A DNA stretch of 64,000 nt from assembly GCF_000331305.1 (NCBI RefSeq), contig NZ_KB217478.1, positions 6,373,646-6,437,645 on the forward strand. The letters are read 5' to 3'. Numbering within the stretch: the first letter of the stretch is position 1; each line of letters starts with the position of its first letter. Below, one piece after another: positions 36,058 through 45,268 of this stretch. The notes under the pieces were generated by a model. It was not told the origin of the DNA. It saw nothing but the letters and a program-made list of their open reading frames with translations, and made no database searches. The position numbers were made by a program, and so were the translations under genes. Source of the DNA: Calothrix sp. PCC 7103 (GTDB lineage Bacteria > Cyanobacteriota > Cyanobacteriia > Cyanobacteriales > Nostocaceae).

Positions 36058-37662
36058 TTACAATAAACCGCGTTTACCCGACGGACGTACAGTCATCCAG
36101 TTTGTCTTAGCTAATGCCAGTTGGTCGTCTGAAACTTTGGCACCAGTAAGATTTGCACCACATAAGTTAGCTCCGCGCAGATTGGCATTATTAAGATAAG
36201 CATAACTAAGGTCAGCACCACGCAAGTCGGCGCCTTCTAAATCGGCATGACTTAAATAAGCTTTACTCATGTTAGCATCGCGAAGATTGGCACGGTTAAG
36301 GCTGGCTCTACCAAAATCACTATTATGTAAGTTGGCGCCGCTCAGGTTAGCACGCTCTAATACTCCAGAGTGGAAGCTCGCTCCTGATAAATCAATTCCC
36401 ACTAAGTTAAGCAAGCTAAGGTTATGAAGTGCAAAATCGCGCCGACCTTTAGTATAAGCGGCTCGTAGCCCTTCAGTATTTAACTGGCGAGTCACTTGAG
36501 ATTTAGAACCGAGGGTGCTGCTAGTATTCATAGTACCCGATCCACTCGATTTAGCTGTCGCTAGTTTATGAGCAGTTGCACTTGTAGCCTGTGCTACCTT
36601 CGCTCGCCTTTCACGAATTGCGGCAGCTACTTGTGCAACACCTGCACTTGAATAACCACTCGAAGAATTACTTAGCAATGCTGCTGAATCGTCAAAACGA
36701 CTACCTCTGTCTTTAATACCACCTGCTGGTTGGCTAACCAAACTTTGAGCAAGACTATCAAGGTATGGCTCCATTTCTAGCGCGCGTAGTACATCCGGCG
36801 ATGATTGATAGCGATTTCTCACTGACACATCAAGCATTTTCCGCAGTACATCGCTAAGGTGAGGACTAATTTGTACTAAGTGTTCCCACATTATTTCGCC
36901 AGTGGTTGGATTGTAATCCAAATCTTTTGGAGATTTACCAGTTAGTAAGTAAATACAAGTAACACCCAATGCGTAAATATCCGAAGAATATACTGGACGC
37001 ATTGCCATTTGTTCTGGTGGTGCAAACCCAGGAGTACCTATTGCGTATGCTGTCAATGCGGTTTGTCCAGATTGAAGTGCTGCTGTTTGGCTAACTTGAT
37101 TTTTAACTGCACCAAAGTCAATTAGTACCAGTCGGCTATCTTGAGCGCGACGTATCAAGTTTGCTGGCTTGATGTCACGATGAATTACCTTTTGCTCGTG
37201 GATGTATTGTAGCAATGGTAATACTTCACTCAAGAATTGTTTTACTCCAGCTTCGCTGAATACTCCTTGGGCTTTCACTTCTTGCTGCAAAGTGGCGCCA
37301 GATATGTATTCCTGGACTAAATAAAATTGCTCACGGTCTTCAAAAAAATCTAGCAACCTCGGAACTTGAGGATGGTTGCCAATTTTTCCTAAAGTCACAG
37401 CTTCGCGCTCGAACAGTTCGCGTGCCATTTGCAAGACATGGGGTGCGGTTCCTGAAGGACGCAGTTGTTTAATAACACACGTCGGTTCTCCAGGCAAAGA
37501 TTCATCAAGGGCAATGAATGTTGCACCGAAACCACCTTGACCTAGCGCTTTCTGAACACGATAGCGGTCGCGTAACATCAAGCGCGAGCCACAAGACTGA
37601 CACCTCTCGCTAAAAGCTGGATTCTCTGGATTAGGACAGGTAGGATTTAAGCAGTAGCTCAT
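36058..37662 (-). CDS. spkB: SpkB-type Ser/Thr kinase with zinc-ribbon-like N-terminus and pentapeptide repeats
   Basis: 534 residues. N-terminal cysteines CLNPTCPNPENPAF...CQSCG form the motif typical of SpkB. Kinase at about 34-300: LGQGGFGATFIA, VIKQLR, HRDIKPANLIRR, LIDFGAVKNQ. A low-complexity linker rich in Ser/Ala follows (residues 310-395). The C-terminal 120 residues are pentapeptide repeats (ANLSGANLHNSDFG, ADLRGADLSYAYL), forming a right-handed beta helix. SpkB in Synechocystis links oxidative stress to protein phosphorylation. This kinase keeps every catalytic motif, unlike the other two in the window. Confidence 0.88.
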   Translation of the reverse strand: MSYCLNPTCPNPENPAFSERCQSCGSRLMLRDRYRVQKALGQGGFGATFIALDESLPGEPTCVIKQLRPSGTAPHVLQMARELFEREAVTLGKIGNHPQVPRLLDFFEDREQFYLVQEYISGATLQQEVKAQGVFSEAGVKQFLSEVLPLLQYIHEQKVIHRDIKPANLIRRAQDSRLVLIDFGAVKNQVSQTAALQSGQTALTAYAIGTPGFAPPEQMAMRPVYSSDIYALGVTCIYLLTGKSPKDLDYNPTTGEIMWEHLVQISPHLSDVLRKMLDVSVRNRYQSSPDVLRALEMEPYLDSLAQSLVSQPAGGIKDRGSRFDDSAALLSNSSSGYSSAGVAQVAAAIRERRAKVAQATSATAHKLATAKSSGSGTMNTSSTLGSKSQVTRQLNTEGLRAAYTKGRRDFALHNLSLLNLVGIDLSGASFHSGVLERANLSGANLHNSDFGRASLNRANLRDANMSKAYLSHADLEGADLRGADLSYAYLNNANLRGANLCGANLTGAKVSDDQLALAKTNWMTVRPSGKRGLL

Positions 37663-37980
37663 GCACTGTCAACTCGCTGCACGAAAATGGAATAAAGAGC
37701 GTTGAAACCCTTATCTCATTATTAAAGTCGGAAATTTCTTCTACCAGGTGAATTTTGCTGGAAATCCCTTGAAGAGTTCCTAAAGAATATTCAGTATTTA
37801 CTTAAAGTAGCGGTAAATACACGCCCGTAATACTTATCCAGTTATCCCACTACACAAGACGAACTTTAATTTTGAGAGATTTTCTCCTTAAACCGTAATC
37901 TAATTGATAATAGTATTACAACGCAATAATGTATTTAAAAATAATTTGTAAACAGTGTATATACGTATATTGAATTATTA
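37663..37980. other. Intergenic region between spkB and the psbDC terminator
   Basis: Promoter region of the spkB-type gene, nothing else recognised. Confidence 0.45.
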
Positions 37981-38013
37981 AATAATAAAAAACCCTCGAT
38001 AAATTTCGAGGGT
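37981..38013 (-). terminator. Rho-independent terminator of psbDC
   Basis: On the minus strand an 8-bp stem (ACCCTCGA/TCGAGGGT with a 6-nt loop) is followed by TTTTTATTATT. It lies 55 bp after the psbC stop. Confidence 0.8.
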
Positions 38014-38068
38014 AACACGATTAATCAGTTATGAAAATTATGAATGTTCGCCTTGGAAACAAAAGCAA

Positions 38069-39454
38069 TTAATCAAGTTCCTTCATGAACATTACTGGTT
38101 CATTCTCACGGTCGATACCTTTCTCAAAACCACCAGCAGCAGCGCGTGCGCGACCTGCGTGCCATAAGTGACCAATGAGGAAGAAGAATCCTAATACGAA
38201 GTGAGAAGTTGACAACCACGCACGAGGAGACACGTAGTTAAAGGAGTTGATTTCAGTAGCAACACCACCTACAGAGTTCAAAGAACCAAGAGGAGCGTGT
38301 GTCATGTACTCAGCAGCACGACGTGCTTGCCAAGGCTGAATATCATTCTTGATTTTGTCGAGGTCAAGACCGTTTGGTCCACGTAATGGCTCTAACCAAG
38401 GACCTTTAAAGTCCCAGAAGCGCATGGTTTCACCACCAAAGATGATTTCACCAGAAGGTGAGCGCATTAAGTATTTACCAAGACCTGTTGGACCTTGAGC
38501 AGAACCAACGTTAGCACCTAAGCGTTGATCACGAATCAAGAAGGTTAGTGCTTGTGCTTGTGATGCTTCTGGACCAGTAGGACCGAAAAATTCGCTAGGG
38601 TATACGGTATTGTTGTACCAAACCATACAAGAAGCGATGAAGCCCATTAAGGACAAAGCGCCCAAGCTATATGATAGGTAAGCTTCACCAGACCAAATGA
38701 ATGCACGACGTGCCCAAGCAAAAGGTTTAGAGAAGATGTGGAAAATACCACCACCAATACAGAGCAGAGCCACCCAAATGTGACCACCAACAACGTCTTC
38801 GAGGTTGTTAACGCTAACAATCCAACCTTCTCCACCGAAGGGTGACTTGAGCAAGTAACCAAAGATTGTCGCTGGATTCAATGTTGGGTTTGTAATGACG
38901 CGAACGTCACCACCACCTGGCGCCCAAGTATCGTACAAACCGCCAAAGAACATAGCCTTCAGCACCAACAACAACGCACCACAACCAAGAATGATTAAGT
39001 GGAACCCGATGATGTTGGTCATCTTGTTCTTGTCTTTCCAGTCGTAACCAAAGAATGAAGAGTATTCTTCTAAGGTTTCAGGACCACGAACAGCGTGATA
39101 AATGCCGCCAAATCCTAGAACTGCGGAAGAAATTAAGTGGAGTACACCAACTACGAAGTAAGGGAATGTATCAAATACTTCGCCACCTGGACCTACACCC
39201 CAACCGAGAGTTGCTAAGTGAGGTAGCAAGATTAAACCTTGCTCGTACATGGGCTTTTCTGGAATAAAGTGCGCGACTTCAAATAAAGTCATGGCACCAG
39301 CCCAGAATACTATCAAACCAGAGTGGGCTACATGGGCGCCCAACAGCTTACCGGACAAATTGATTAAACGGGCGTTGCCAGACCACCAAGCGAAACCGGT
39401 GGATTCTTGGTCGCGACCACCCAGACTTATTGAACGATTAGAGAGCGTTACCAC
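38069..39454 (-). CDS. psbC: Photosystem II CP43 chlorophyll protein
   Basis: 461 residues beginning with GTG at 39452-39454 ([19 protein letters not shown]), the standard start; a longer TTG start at 39481 exists but is not conserved. All CP43 features are visible: six membrane helices, [17 protein letters not shown] (chlorophyll ligands), the large lumenal loop with [14 protein letters not shown] (near the Mn cluster, Glu and Arg ligand region) and [12 protein letters not shown] near the end. It overlaps psbD by 17 bp, so translation is coupled. Part of photosystem II core antenna in the thylakoid. Confidence 0.98.
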   Translation of the reverse strand: MVTLSNRSISLGGRDQESTGFAWWSGNARLINLSGKLLGAHVAHSGLIVFWAGAMTLFEVAHFIPEKPMYEQGLILLPHLATLGWGVGPGGEVFDTFPYFVVGVLHLISSAVLGFGGIYHAVRGPETLEEYSSFFGYDWKDKNKMTNIIGFHLIILGCGALLLVLKAMFFGGLYDTWAPGGGDVRVITNPTLNPATIFGYLLKSPFGGEGWIVSVNNLEDVVGGHIWVALLCIGGGIFHIFSKPFAWARRAFIWSGEAYLSYSLGALSLMGFIASCMVWYNNTVYPSEFFGPTGPEASQAQALTFLIRDQRLGANVGSAQGPTGLGKYLMRSPSGEIIFGGETMRFWDFKGPWLEPLRGPNGLDLDKIKNDIQPWQARRAAEYMTHAPLGSLNSVGGVATEINSFNYVSPRAWLSTSHFVLGFFFLIGHLWHAGRARAAAGGFEKGIDRENEPVMFMKELD

Positions 39455-40496
39455 GCGGTAGTACCTCTTCGGGGAATACAAATTTTTCGTGAGGCTGATC
39501 TTGAGGAGCCATCCAAGCGCGGATACCCTCGTTTAGCAAAATGTTCTTGGTATAAAAAGTTTCAAATTCGGGGTCTTCTGCGGCACGTAACTCTTGTGAT
39601 ACGAAGTCGTAAGCACGTAAGTTGAGCGCGAGACCAACGATACCAACTGCACTCATCCATAACCCTGTTACAGGTACGAATAACATGAAGAAGTGCAACC
39701 AGCGTTTGTTAGAGAAAGCAATACCGAAAATCTGTGACCAGAAACGGTTTGCAGTCACCATCGAATAGGTTTCTTCTGCCTGAGTTGGGTTGAACGCACG
39801 GAACGTGTTCGATGCATCACCGTCTTCAAACAAAGTGTTCTCCACAGTAGCACCGTGAATCGCACATAACAGCGCACCACCGAGTACACCTGCTACACCC
39901 ATCATATGGAAGGGGTTGAGTGTCCAGTTGTGGAAACCTTGCAAGAATAGCAAGAAACGAAAGATTGCTGCTACTCCAAAGCTAGGAGCGAAGAACCATG
40001 ATGATTGACCCAATGGGTACATCAAAAATACGCTGACGAATACAGCGATAGGCGCACTGAAAGCAATTGCGTTGTAAGGACGAATTCCTACTAAGCGCGC
40101 AACTTCAAACTGACGTAGCATAAAGCCAATCAATCCAAAGGCGCCATGCAATGCTACGAATGCCCACAAACCACCCAATTGACACCAGCGAGTGAAGTCG
40201 CCTTGTGCTTCAGGTCCCCATAACAGTAACAATGAGTGACCCATTGCGTCTGCTGGAGTTGAAACAGCTACTGTCAAGAAGTTACAACCTTCTAAGTAGC
40301 TAGATGCTAATCCGTGAGTGTACCACGAGGTGACGAAGGTTGTGCCGGTTAGCCAACCGCCGAGTGCTAGGAAAGCACAGGGAAACAGTAAAATCCCCGA
40401 CCAGCCTACAAACACAAAACGGTCACGCTTCAACCAGTCGTCGAGTACGTCAAACCACCCACGACTTCTGGGGGCGCGTCCTACTGCGATGGTCAT
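39438..40496 (-). CDS. psbD: Photosystem II D2 reaction centre protein
   Basis: 352 residues, the usual length. Five membrane helices; the chlorophyll, quinone and iron sites are present ([39 protein letters not shown]). D2 pairs with D1 to bind P680, pheophytin, QA and the non-haem iron. AGGAA just before the ATG serves as ribosome-binding site. First gene of the psbDC operon, with a terminator after psbC. Confidence 0.98.
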   Translation of the reverse strand: MTIAVGRAPRSRGWFDVLDDWLKRDRFVFVGWSGILLFPCAFLALGGWLTGTTFVTSWYTHGLASSYLEGCNFLTVAVSTPADAMGHSLLLLWGPEAQGDFTRWCQLGGLWAFVALHGAFGLIGFMLRQFEVARLVGIRPYNAIAFSAPIAVFVSVFLMYPLGQSSWFFAPSFGVAAIFRFLLFLQGFHNWTLNPFHMMGVAGVLGGALLCAIHGATVENTLFEDGDASNTFRAFNPTQAEETYSMVTANRFWSQIFGIAFSNKRWLHFFMLFVPVTGLWMSAVGIVGLALNLRAYDFVSQELRAAEDPEFETFYTKNILLNEGIRAWMAPQDQPHEKFVFPEEVLPRGNAL

Positions 40497-41027
40497 TTCC
40501 TGTATAATCCTCTTTATTTACTAAAATTGCGACGTTTTAATACAGCCCACAAAACAGAAGGAATATACATACTTCTTCACGTTTTGTAACTGTCCATGAG
40601 GAATTAACGTTTCTTTTTGACGTTCTTAGCTACTTCAAAAGTTACCAAGATTTATGAGAAGCCAACTAGCATGTAGCTCTATGACTCTCGCGGTGTCGTC
40701 ACAACCGCACAAAATCGCAGCTTAAAAAGTCATGCGTGTTTTCTTAACCAATCTTAACTTACCACATTGTTCGCCTTTATGCCTCACTTACACTTGTAAA
40801 TCAGGGATAAAACGCAAACACCCACTACTAATATCAATATCAGAAAATTAACAATTTGACACATGTTTTCTCAGAAAACTTAAAATTTACGTTTCTTCAC
40901 GGAATCACGCGGCGCCAGCCCAAACAATACCCGAACAATTACCCACACAAACACAAGCGCACGGCTGAAGTGAGCTAATATGGGCAGTATTGAAATAATT
41001 GGATAACAGGTAAGCGGCGGTGGTAAC
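40497..41027. other. Divergent promoter region of psbDC and ycf4
   Basis: 530 bp between the two divergent photosynthesis genes. No clean HLR1 pair was found by eye; no ORF is supported. The long 5' leader of psbD is likely to lie in the left half. Confidence 0.5.
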
Positions 41028-41624
41028 ATGACAGCTTCAACAACAATAAACAAAGGTGAATCGCCCAACGGCGATAACTCCGCTTCAAACGTTTTGAATC
41101 AAAAAGTTCTGGGTTCTCGTCGATTTAGCAATTACTGGTGGGCTATTGTTGTTACTTCTGGTGCAACAGGGTTCTTACTGGCTGGATTGTCAAGTTATCT
41201 TAAAGTCAATTTACTTCCCGTCACCGATGCCACCCAATTAATCTTCATCCCCCAAGGCATCGTAATGGGGCTATATGGTATAGCTGGTTTACTTCTATCG
41301 CTTTACCTTTGGCTGGCAATTTTATGGGATATCGGTGGCGGTTATAACGACTTTAATCGCGAGACGAATAAAATTAAAATTTTTCGTTGGGGTTTTCCTG
41401 GTAAAAACCGCAAAATCGAGATTGACTTTTCGACCAAAGATGTACAGTCAGTGCGCGTTGAAATTAAAGAGGGTTTAAACCCCCGTCGTGCGCTGTATTT
41501 GCGCGTCAAGGGTCGTCGAGACATTCCCTTAACACGAGTTGGGCAACCAATTCCATTAAAAGATTTGGAAGTTGAAGGCGCCAAACTAGCTCGATTTTTA
41601 GGTGTGTCCGTAGAAGGTCTTTAA
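41028..41624 (+). CDS. ycf4: Photosystem I assembly protein Ycf4
   Basis: 198 residues. Two membrane helices near the N-terminus (WWAIVVTSGATGFLLAGLSS and IVMGLYGIAGLLLSLYLWLA) with FIPQGIVMGLYG between them, then the soluble part with GGGYNDFNRETNKIKIFRWG and REI-like motifs, all typical of Ycf4. It is a thylakoid scaffold for photosystem I assembly. Divergent from psbD and followed by a strong terminator. Confidence 0.97.
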   Translation: MTASTTINKGESPNGDNSASNVLNQKVLGSRRFSNYWWAIVVTSGATGFLLAGLSSYLKVNLLPVTDATQLIFIPQGIVMGLYGIAGLLLSLYLWLAILWDIGGGYNDFNRETNKIKIFRWGFPGKNRKIEIDFSTKDVQSVRVEIKEGLNPRRALYLRVKGRRDIPLTRVGQPIPLKDLEVEGAKLARFLGVSVEGL

Positions 41625-41631
41625 AAATAAT

Positions 41632-41668
41632 TAGATTTTAGATAAACCCATCTAAAATCTAAAATTTT
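41632..41668 (+). terminator. Terminator after ycf4
   Basis: Perfect 12-bp stem TAGATTTTAGAT/ATCTAAAATCTA around AAACCC, followed by AAATTTTG. AT-rich but long. Confidence 0.65.
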
Positions 41669-41707
41669 GATTAAGATACTCAAGTTGAGAGTAAAACTGG
41701 TAACGGT

Positions 41708-42511
41708 GTGAAAATTCCTAAGTTTTTGATAGCACTTGTAGTTGTAGGAGCTTTACTTTTGGCTGCATGTACGACACCACAAGCAAGCACTAGTAGCGAC
41801 TCAACAGCAACGGCAGTCGAAGCAAAAACCACAGCGACGACAGCTACAACGGAGACAGCAACTCAAACAACCTCTGTATCTCAAAATAATAGTGAAATCC
41901 CAGGTATGAACGATTTACCACAACTCGAAGGAAAGGCAACCGTAGTGATGACCGTCAAAGGGTCACCCATCACTATTGAGGTTGACGGCACAAATGCTCC
42001 AATTTCAGCTGGAAATTTTGTTGATTTAGTTCAAAGAGGTGTTTACAACGGCTTATCTTTCCACCGGGTTGTACGCAGTCCTCAGCCATTTGTAGTTCAA
42101 GGTGGAGATCCTCAAAGTAAAGACACAAGCTTCCCAGCAAATCGGTTGGGTTCAGGTGGCTTTATCGATAAAAATACTGGTAGTGAACGGCGTATCCCCT
42201 TAGAAATTAAACCCAAAGGTTCAGATGCTCCTATTTACGGTAAAACTTTCCAAGAAGCAAGAATTAGCCAACCCCCTTTACTTACTCATAAGTTAGGCGC
42301 CGTTGCAATGGCACGTTCCCAAATGCCCAACTCCGCTTCTTCACAGTTCTACTTTGCTTTAGCAGACCTCGAATTTCTCGATGGCTCGTATGCTGTATTT
42401 GGTTACGTTACCGATGGTATGGATATCGTTGACAAAATTCAGCAAGGTGACCGCATTGACGATGCCAAAGTCACACAAGGTGCAGAAAACCTCAAAAATG
42501 GCGGAAAGTAG
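41708..42511 (+). CDS. Cyclophilin-type peptidyl-prolyl isomerase lipoprotein
   Basis: 267 residues from a GTG. Lipoprotein signal with lipobox LLAAC (Cys about 22), a Thr/Ser-rich linker (about 25-65), then the cyclophilin domain: [38 protein letters not shown] and [18 protein letters not shown], where the FHR and QGGDP elements match the catalytic fold. So it is a membrane-tethered periplasmic or thylakoid-lumen prolyl isomerase. A large cyanobacterial cyclophilin of this type (like the lumenal TLP40/CYP38 group only in broad class) is common. Just upstream of a heptamer array. Confidence 0.9.
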   Translation: MKIPKFLIALVVVGALLLAACTTPQASTSSDSTATAVEAKTTATTATTETATQTTSVSQNNSEIPGMNDLPQLEGKATVVMTVKGSPITIEVDGTNAPISAGNFVDLVQRGVYNGLSFHRVVRSPQPFVVQGGDPQSKDTSFPANRLGSGGFIDKNTGSERRIPLEIKPKGSDAPIYGKTFQEARISQPPLLTHKLGAVAMARSQMPNSASSQFYFALADLEFLDGSYAVFGYVTDGMDIVDKIQQGDRIDDAKVTQGAENLKNGGK

Positions 42512-42521
42512 TAAAAAGTGC

Positions 42522-42611
42522 TGAGTGATGAGTGATGAGTGATGAGTGATGAGTGATGAGTGATGAGTGATGAGTGATGAGTGATGAGTGATGAGTGATG
42601 AGTGATGAGTG
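42522..42611. repeat. TGAGTGA heptamer tandem array
   Basis: Twelve exact copies at 7-bp period (42522-42605) and a partial thirteenth that contains the start of the ketosynthase gene. Each unit carries an ATG; upstream ones read ATG AGT GAT GAG TGA, a four-codon ORF, and only the last opens into the gene. Confidence 0.95.
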
Positions 42612-43756
42612 GTGTTGTAGTAACTGGTATTGGTTTAATTTCAGCGATAGGTGAAAACTTGGAAGCTAGCTGGCAAAGTCTTGTTGCTGGAAAAACAGGA
42701 ATTAGTTTACGACAACCATTTTCAGAACTTGCACCACGTCCTTTAGCGATGATTGGTACACAACCAGTTGAGTTACAAGCTTTAACTCAACTGGTTGTTT
42801 TTTCTGCACTCCAAGATGCTGGTTTGGCGCCACAACAACCTGACTGTGGTGTGGTTATTGGTTCTAGTCGTGCATATCAGGCAACATGGGAAAAAATGGC
42901 GCCTGATGTGTGGAATATGGGTCATGAACCTAATTACAAAACTCAATGGGGAAATAATTGGCTTAATAGTTTACCCCATATGAACGCTATCTCAGTTGCT
43001 CGACTAATCGGCACCACTGGTATAGTTTTAGCTCCAATGGCTGCGTGTGCAACGGGCATAATTGCTCTTATTCAAGCCGCATCACTTATTCAAACTGGTC
43101 AATGTCTACGTGTAATTACAGGTGCAATGGAAGCACCAATTACACCAATGACTATTAATGGGTTCTCACAAATGGGTGCTTTAGCAAAAACTGGAGCATA
43201 CCCATTTGATAAACATCGCGAAGGTTTGGCTTTAGGTGAAGGTGCGGCGGTATTTGTTTTAGAGTCAGAACAGTTAGCGAAACAAAGAAACGCAAGAATT
43301 TATGGTAAAGTTCTTGGTTTTGCATCAACTGCTGACGCTTATCATCCGAACTCCCCAGACCCCGAAGGAAAAATGGCGACTTTTACAATCAAACAATGTT
43401 TACAACGCAGCAATTTGTACCCGCACGACATTGAATACATTCATGCTCACGGAACCGCTACAATACTTAACGATGAAGTCGAAAGCCGTATAATCAACCA
43501 TGTTTTTACACATCACCCATACGTCAGTTCAACTAAAGGTGCCACGGGTCATACAATTGGCGCCAGTGGTGCTTTAGGTGTCGCATTCTTATTACTAGCA
43601 TTAAAAAATCAAATACTCCCACCATGCGTGGGTTTGCGCTCAACAGACTTTGATTTAAATTTAGTTACCGGAGCTTACGTAAGCACAATCAAAAGAGCAA
43701 TGTGTTTAAGTTTTGGGTTTGGTGGAATAAATGCAGTAATTGCTCTAGGAAGTTAA
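42605..43756 (+). CDS. Beta-ketoacyl-ACP synthase (FabF-like)
   Basis: About 383 residues. The condensing-enzyme triad is intact: active-site Cys in APMAACATGIIALIQAA, first His in YIHAHGTATILND and second His in KGATGHTIGASGALG. It resembles KAS II but is a second-type gene outside a fab operon; a role in elongation of special lipids or pigments cannot be excluded. The start is peculiar: ATG 42605 is formed by the last unit of a heptamer array (GTG 42602 in frame is the alternative). No normal Shine-Dalgarno other than the array's GATGAG. Confidence 0.92.
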   Translation: MSGVVVTGIGLISAIGENLEASWQSLVAGKTGISLRQPFSELAPRPLAMIGTQPVELQALTQLVVFSALQDAGLAPQQPDCGVVIGSSRAYQATWEKMAPDVWNMGHEPNYKTQWGNNWLNSLPHMNAISVARLIGTTGIVLAPMAACATGIIALIQAASLIQTGQCLRVITGAMEAPITPMTINGFSQMGALAKTGAYPFDKHREGLALGEGAAVFVLESEQLAKQRNARIYGKVLGFASTADAYHPNSPDPEGKMATFTIKQCLQRSNLYPHDIEYIHAHGTATILNDEVESRIINHVFTHHPYVSSTKGATGHTIGASGALGVAFLLLALKNQILPPCVGLRSTDFDLNLVTGAYVSTIKRAMCLSFGFGGINAVIALGS

Positions 43757-43870
43757 TAGAAATTGACAACGAGTCGTTGTCAAATTTGTTTGAAATTTTT
43801 ATTTAGAAATTTTCCCAACAAAATATAAAATATTTTTTCATGAGAGAATTTTAATGATAAGAAAAAATTA

Positions 43871-44350
43871 ATGGAATACTCAGAATATATTATACATCGA
43901 CAATGGATGAATCACGCTTTACAATTAGCTCAATCTGCGGGTGACGCAGGTGATATTCCTGTAGGGGCAGTAATAATTAACTCCGCTGGACAATTAATTG
44001 CAGAAGGTGAGAACAGAAAAGAACGCGACCAAGACCCAACTGCCCATGCGGAAATAGTCGCATTGAGGGCAGCATCCAGTTCGTTAAAAACTTGGCGCCT
44101 ACATGAATGTATTCTCTACGTCACCCTTGAGCCTTGCCCGATGTGCGCTGGAGCAATTGTACATTCCCGTGTGGGACTTGTTGTATATGGAGTGGATGAT
44201 GCTAAAACTGGCGCGTTGCGAACAGTTCTAAACATCCCTGATAGTGCGGCTTCCAATCATCGATTAAGTGTAATTGGAGGCATTCTGGAATCTGATTGCC
44301 GTAACATTCTACAAACCTGGTTTGCAAATCGACGACATTCAAGTTTGTAA
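43871..44350 (+). CDS. tadA: tRNA-specific adenosine deaminase
   Basis: 159 residues. Zinc-deaminase signature TAHAEIVALRAA (His and catalytic Glu) and PCPMCAGAI (two Cys) are intact, with NIPVGAVI-like IPVGAVIINSAG upstream. TadA converts A34 to inosine in tRNA-Arg(ACG). It lies about 115 bp after the ketosynthase gene and 114 bp before the acyltransferase start I use. Confidence 0.95.
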   Translation: MEYSEYIIHRQWMNHALQLAQSAGDAGDIPVGAVIINSAGQLIAEGENRKERDQDPTAHAEIVALRAASSSLKTWRLHECILYVTLEPCPMCAGAIVHSRVGLVVYGVDDAKTGALRTVLNIPDSAASNHRLSVIGGILESDCRNILQTWFANRRHSSL

Positions 44351-44464
44351 TGGGACAGAGCTAAAACTGTCCAGCTGGTGTCACAAAAATTAGGGAAGAA
44401 AATTTACGGTGTATCTAATCAGATTTTTTATCACATCTTACCCGACAATTCGTCTGCCACCACT

Positions 44465-45232
44465 ATGACCGAATTTCACTGCCCAAAGGATAAAAGCCAC
44501 TATAATTTAGCTCCTAGTGCTGCTAATCCTATTGCATTTACCAATATCTCGCGCGTTTCTCCAATTTTGGCTCCTTTGGCGTATCTGTTGGGGCGCCATT
44601 TGCTTCTACCTTTGTTTTTTGGGCATATTTCCGTCACTGGACAACAATACATCCCTAAAGATGGTCCAGTAATTCTTGCCCCCACTCATCGGTCAAGGTG
44701 GGATGCATTATTCGTTCCGTATGCAGCAGGACGTTGCGTAACAGGACGTGACTTGCGATTTATGGTAACTATAACTGAATGCCAAGGATTGCAAGGATGG
44801 TTTATTAAACATTTAGGAGGGTTTCCAGTTAATCTGAAACACCCTTCAGTTGCTACGCTTCGTCACGCAGTCGAATTACTCGTTCGTGGTGAAACGCTAG
44901 TTATTTTTCCTGAAGGTGGTATTCGTAAAGGTCAACTTCACCCCCTAAAACCTGGAATTGCCCGTCTAGCCCTAAGTGCAGAATCTAATCATCCCCCTTT
45001 GGGAGTTAAAATAGTTCCTATTAGTATAAATTACAGTCGAACTAACCCAACTTGGGGTACAAACGTCAGTATCAACATTGGTAAACCAATTAAAGTTGCT
45101 GATTATTTAGCCTCAAACACAAAACTTGGCGCCAAAATGCTTACGGCAGATTTAGCGTCTTCATTACAACAACTTAGTCACCACCAAACAGAAGTTACTA
45201 GTCATACTTTTGCGGAAATTACTAATACGTAA
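44465..45232 (+). CDS. plsC: 1-acyl-sn-glycerol-3-phosphate acyltransferase (PlsC family)
   Basis: About 255 residues. Acyltransferase motif HRSRWD (HX4D, in PTHRSRWDALFVPYAAG) and FPEGGIRKGQL (motif III) are intact. It should transfer an acyl chain to the sn-2 position of lysophosphatidic acid at the membrane. ATG 44465 gives the conserved opening MTEFHCPKDKSHYNLAPSA; the longer GTG start at 44378 adds an unconserved 29 residues. Confidence 0.9.
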   Translation: MTEFHCPKDKSHYNLAPSAANPIAFTNISRVSPILAPLAYLLGRHLLLPLFFGHISVTGQQYIPKDGPVILAPTHRSRWDALFVPYAAGRCVTGRDLRFMVTITECQGLQGWFIKHLGGFPVNLKHPSVATLRHAVELLVRGETLVIFPEGGIRKGQLHPLKPGIARLALSAESNHPPLGVKIVPISINYSRTNPTWGTNVSINIGKPIKVADYLASNTKLGAKMLTADLASSLQQLSHHQTEVTSHTFAEITNT

Positions 45233-45268
45233 GTTTGGGCATAAATTTGGGCACATAAGGTTGGGAAC

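Noticed and set aside
40880-41068. 62-codon minus-strand open frame in the psbD-ycf4 gap
   Set aside because: Overlaps the ycf4 start and has no conserved features.
42522-42611. CRISPR or phage attachment repeat
   Set aside because: A pure 7-bp tandem without spacers or an integrase nearby.
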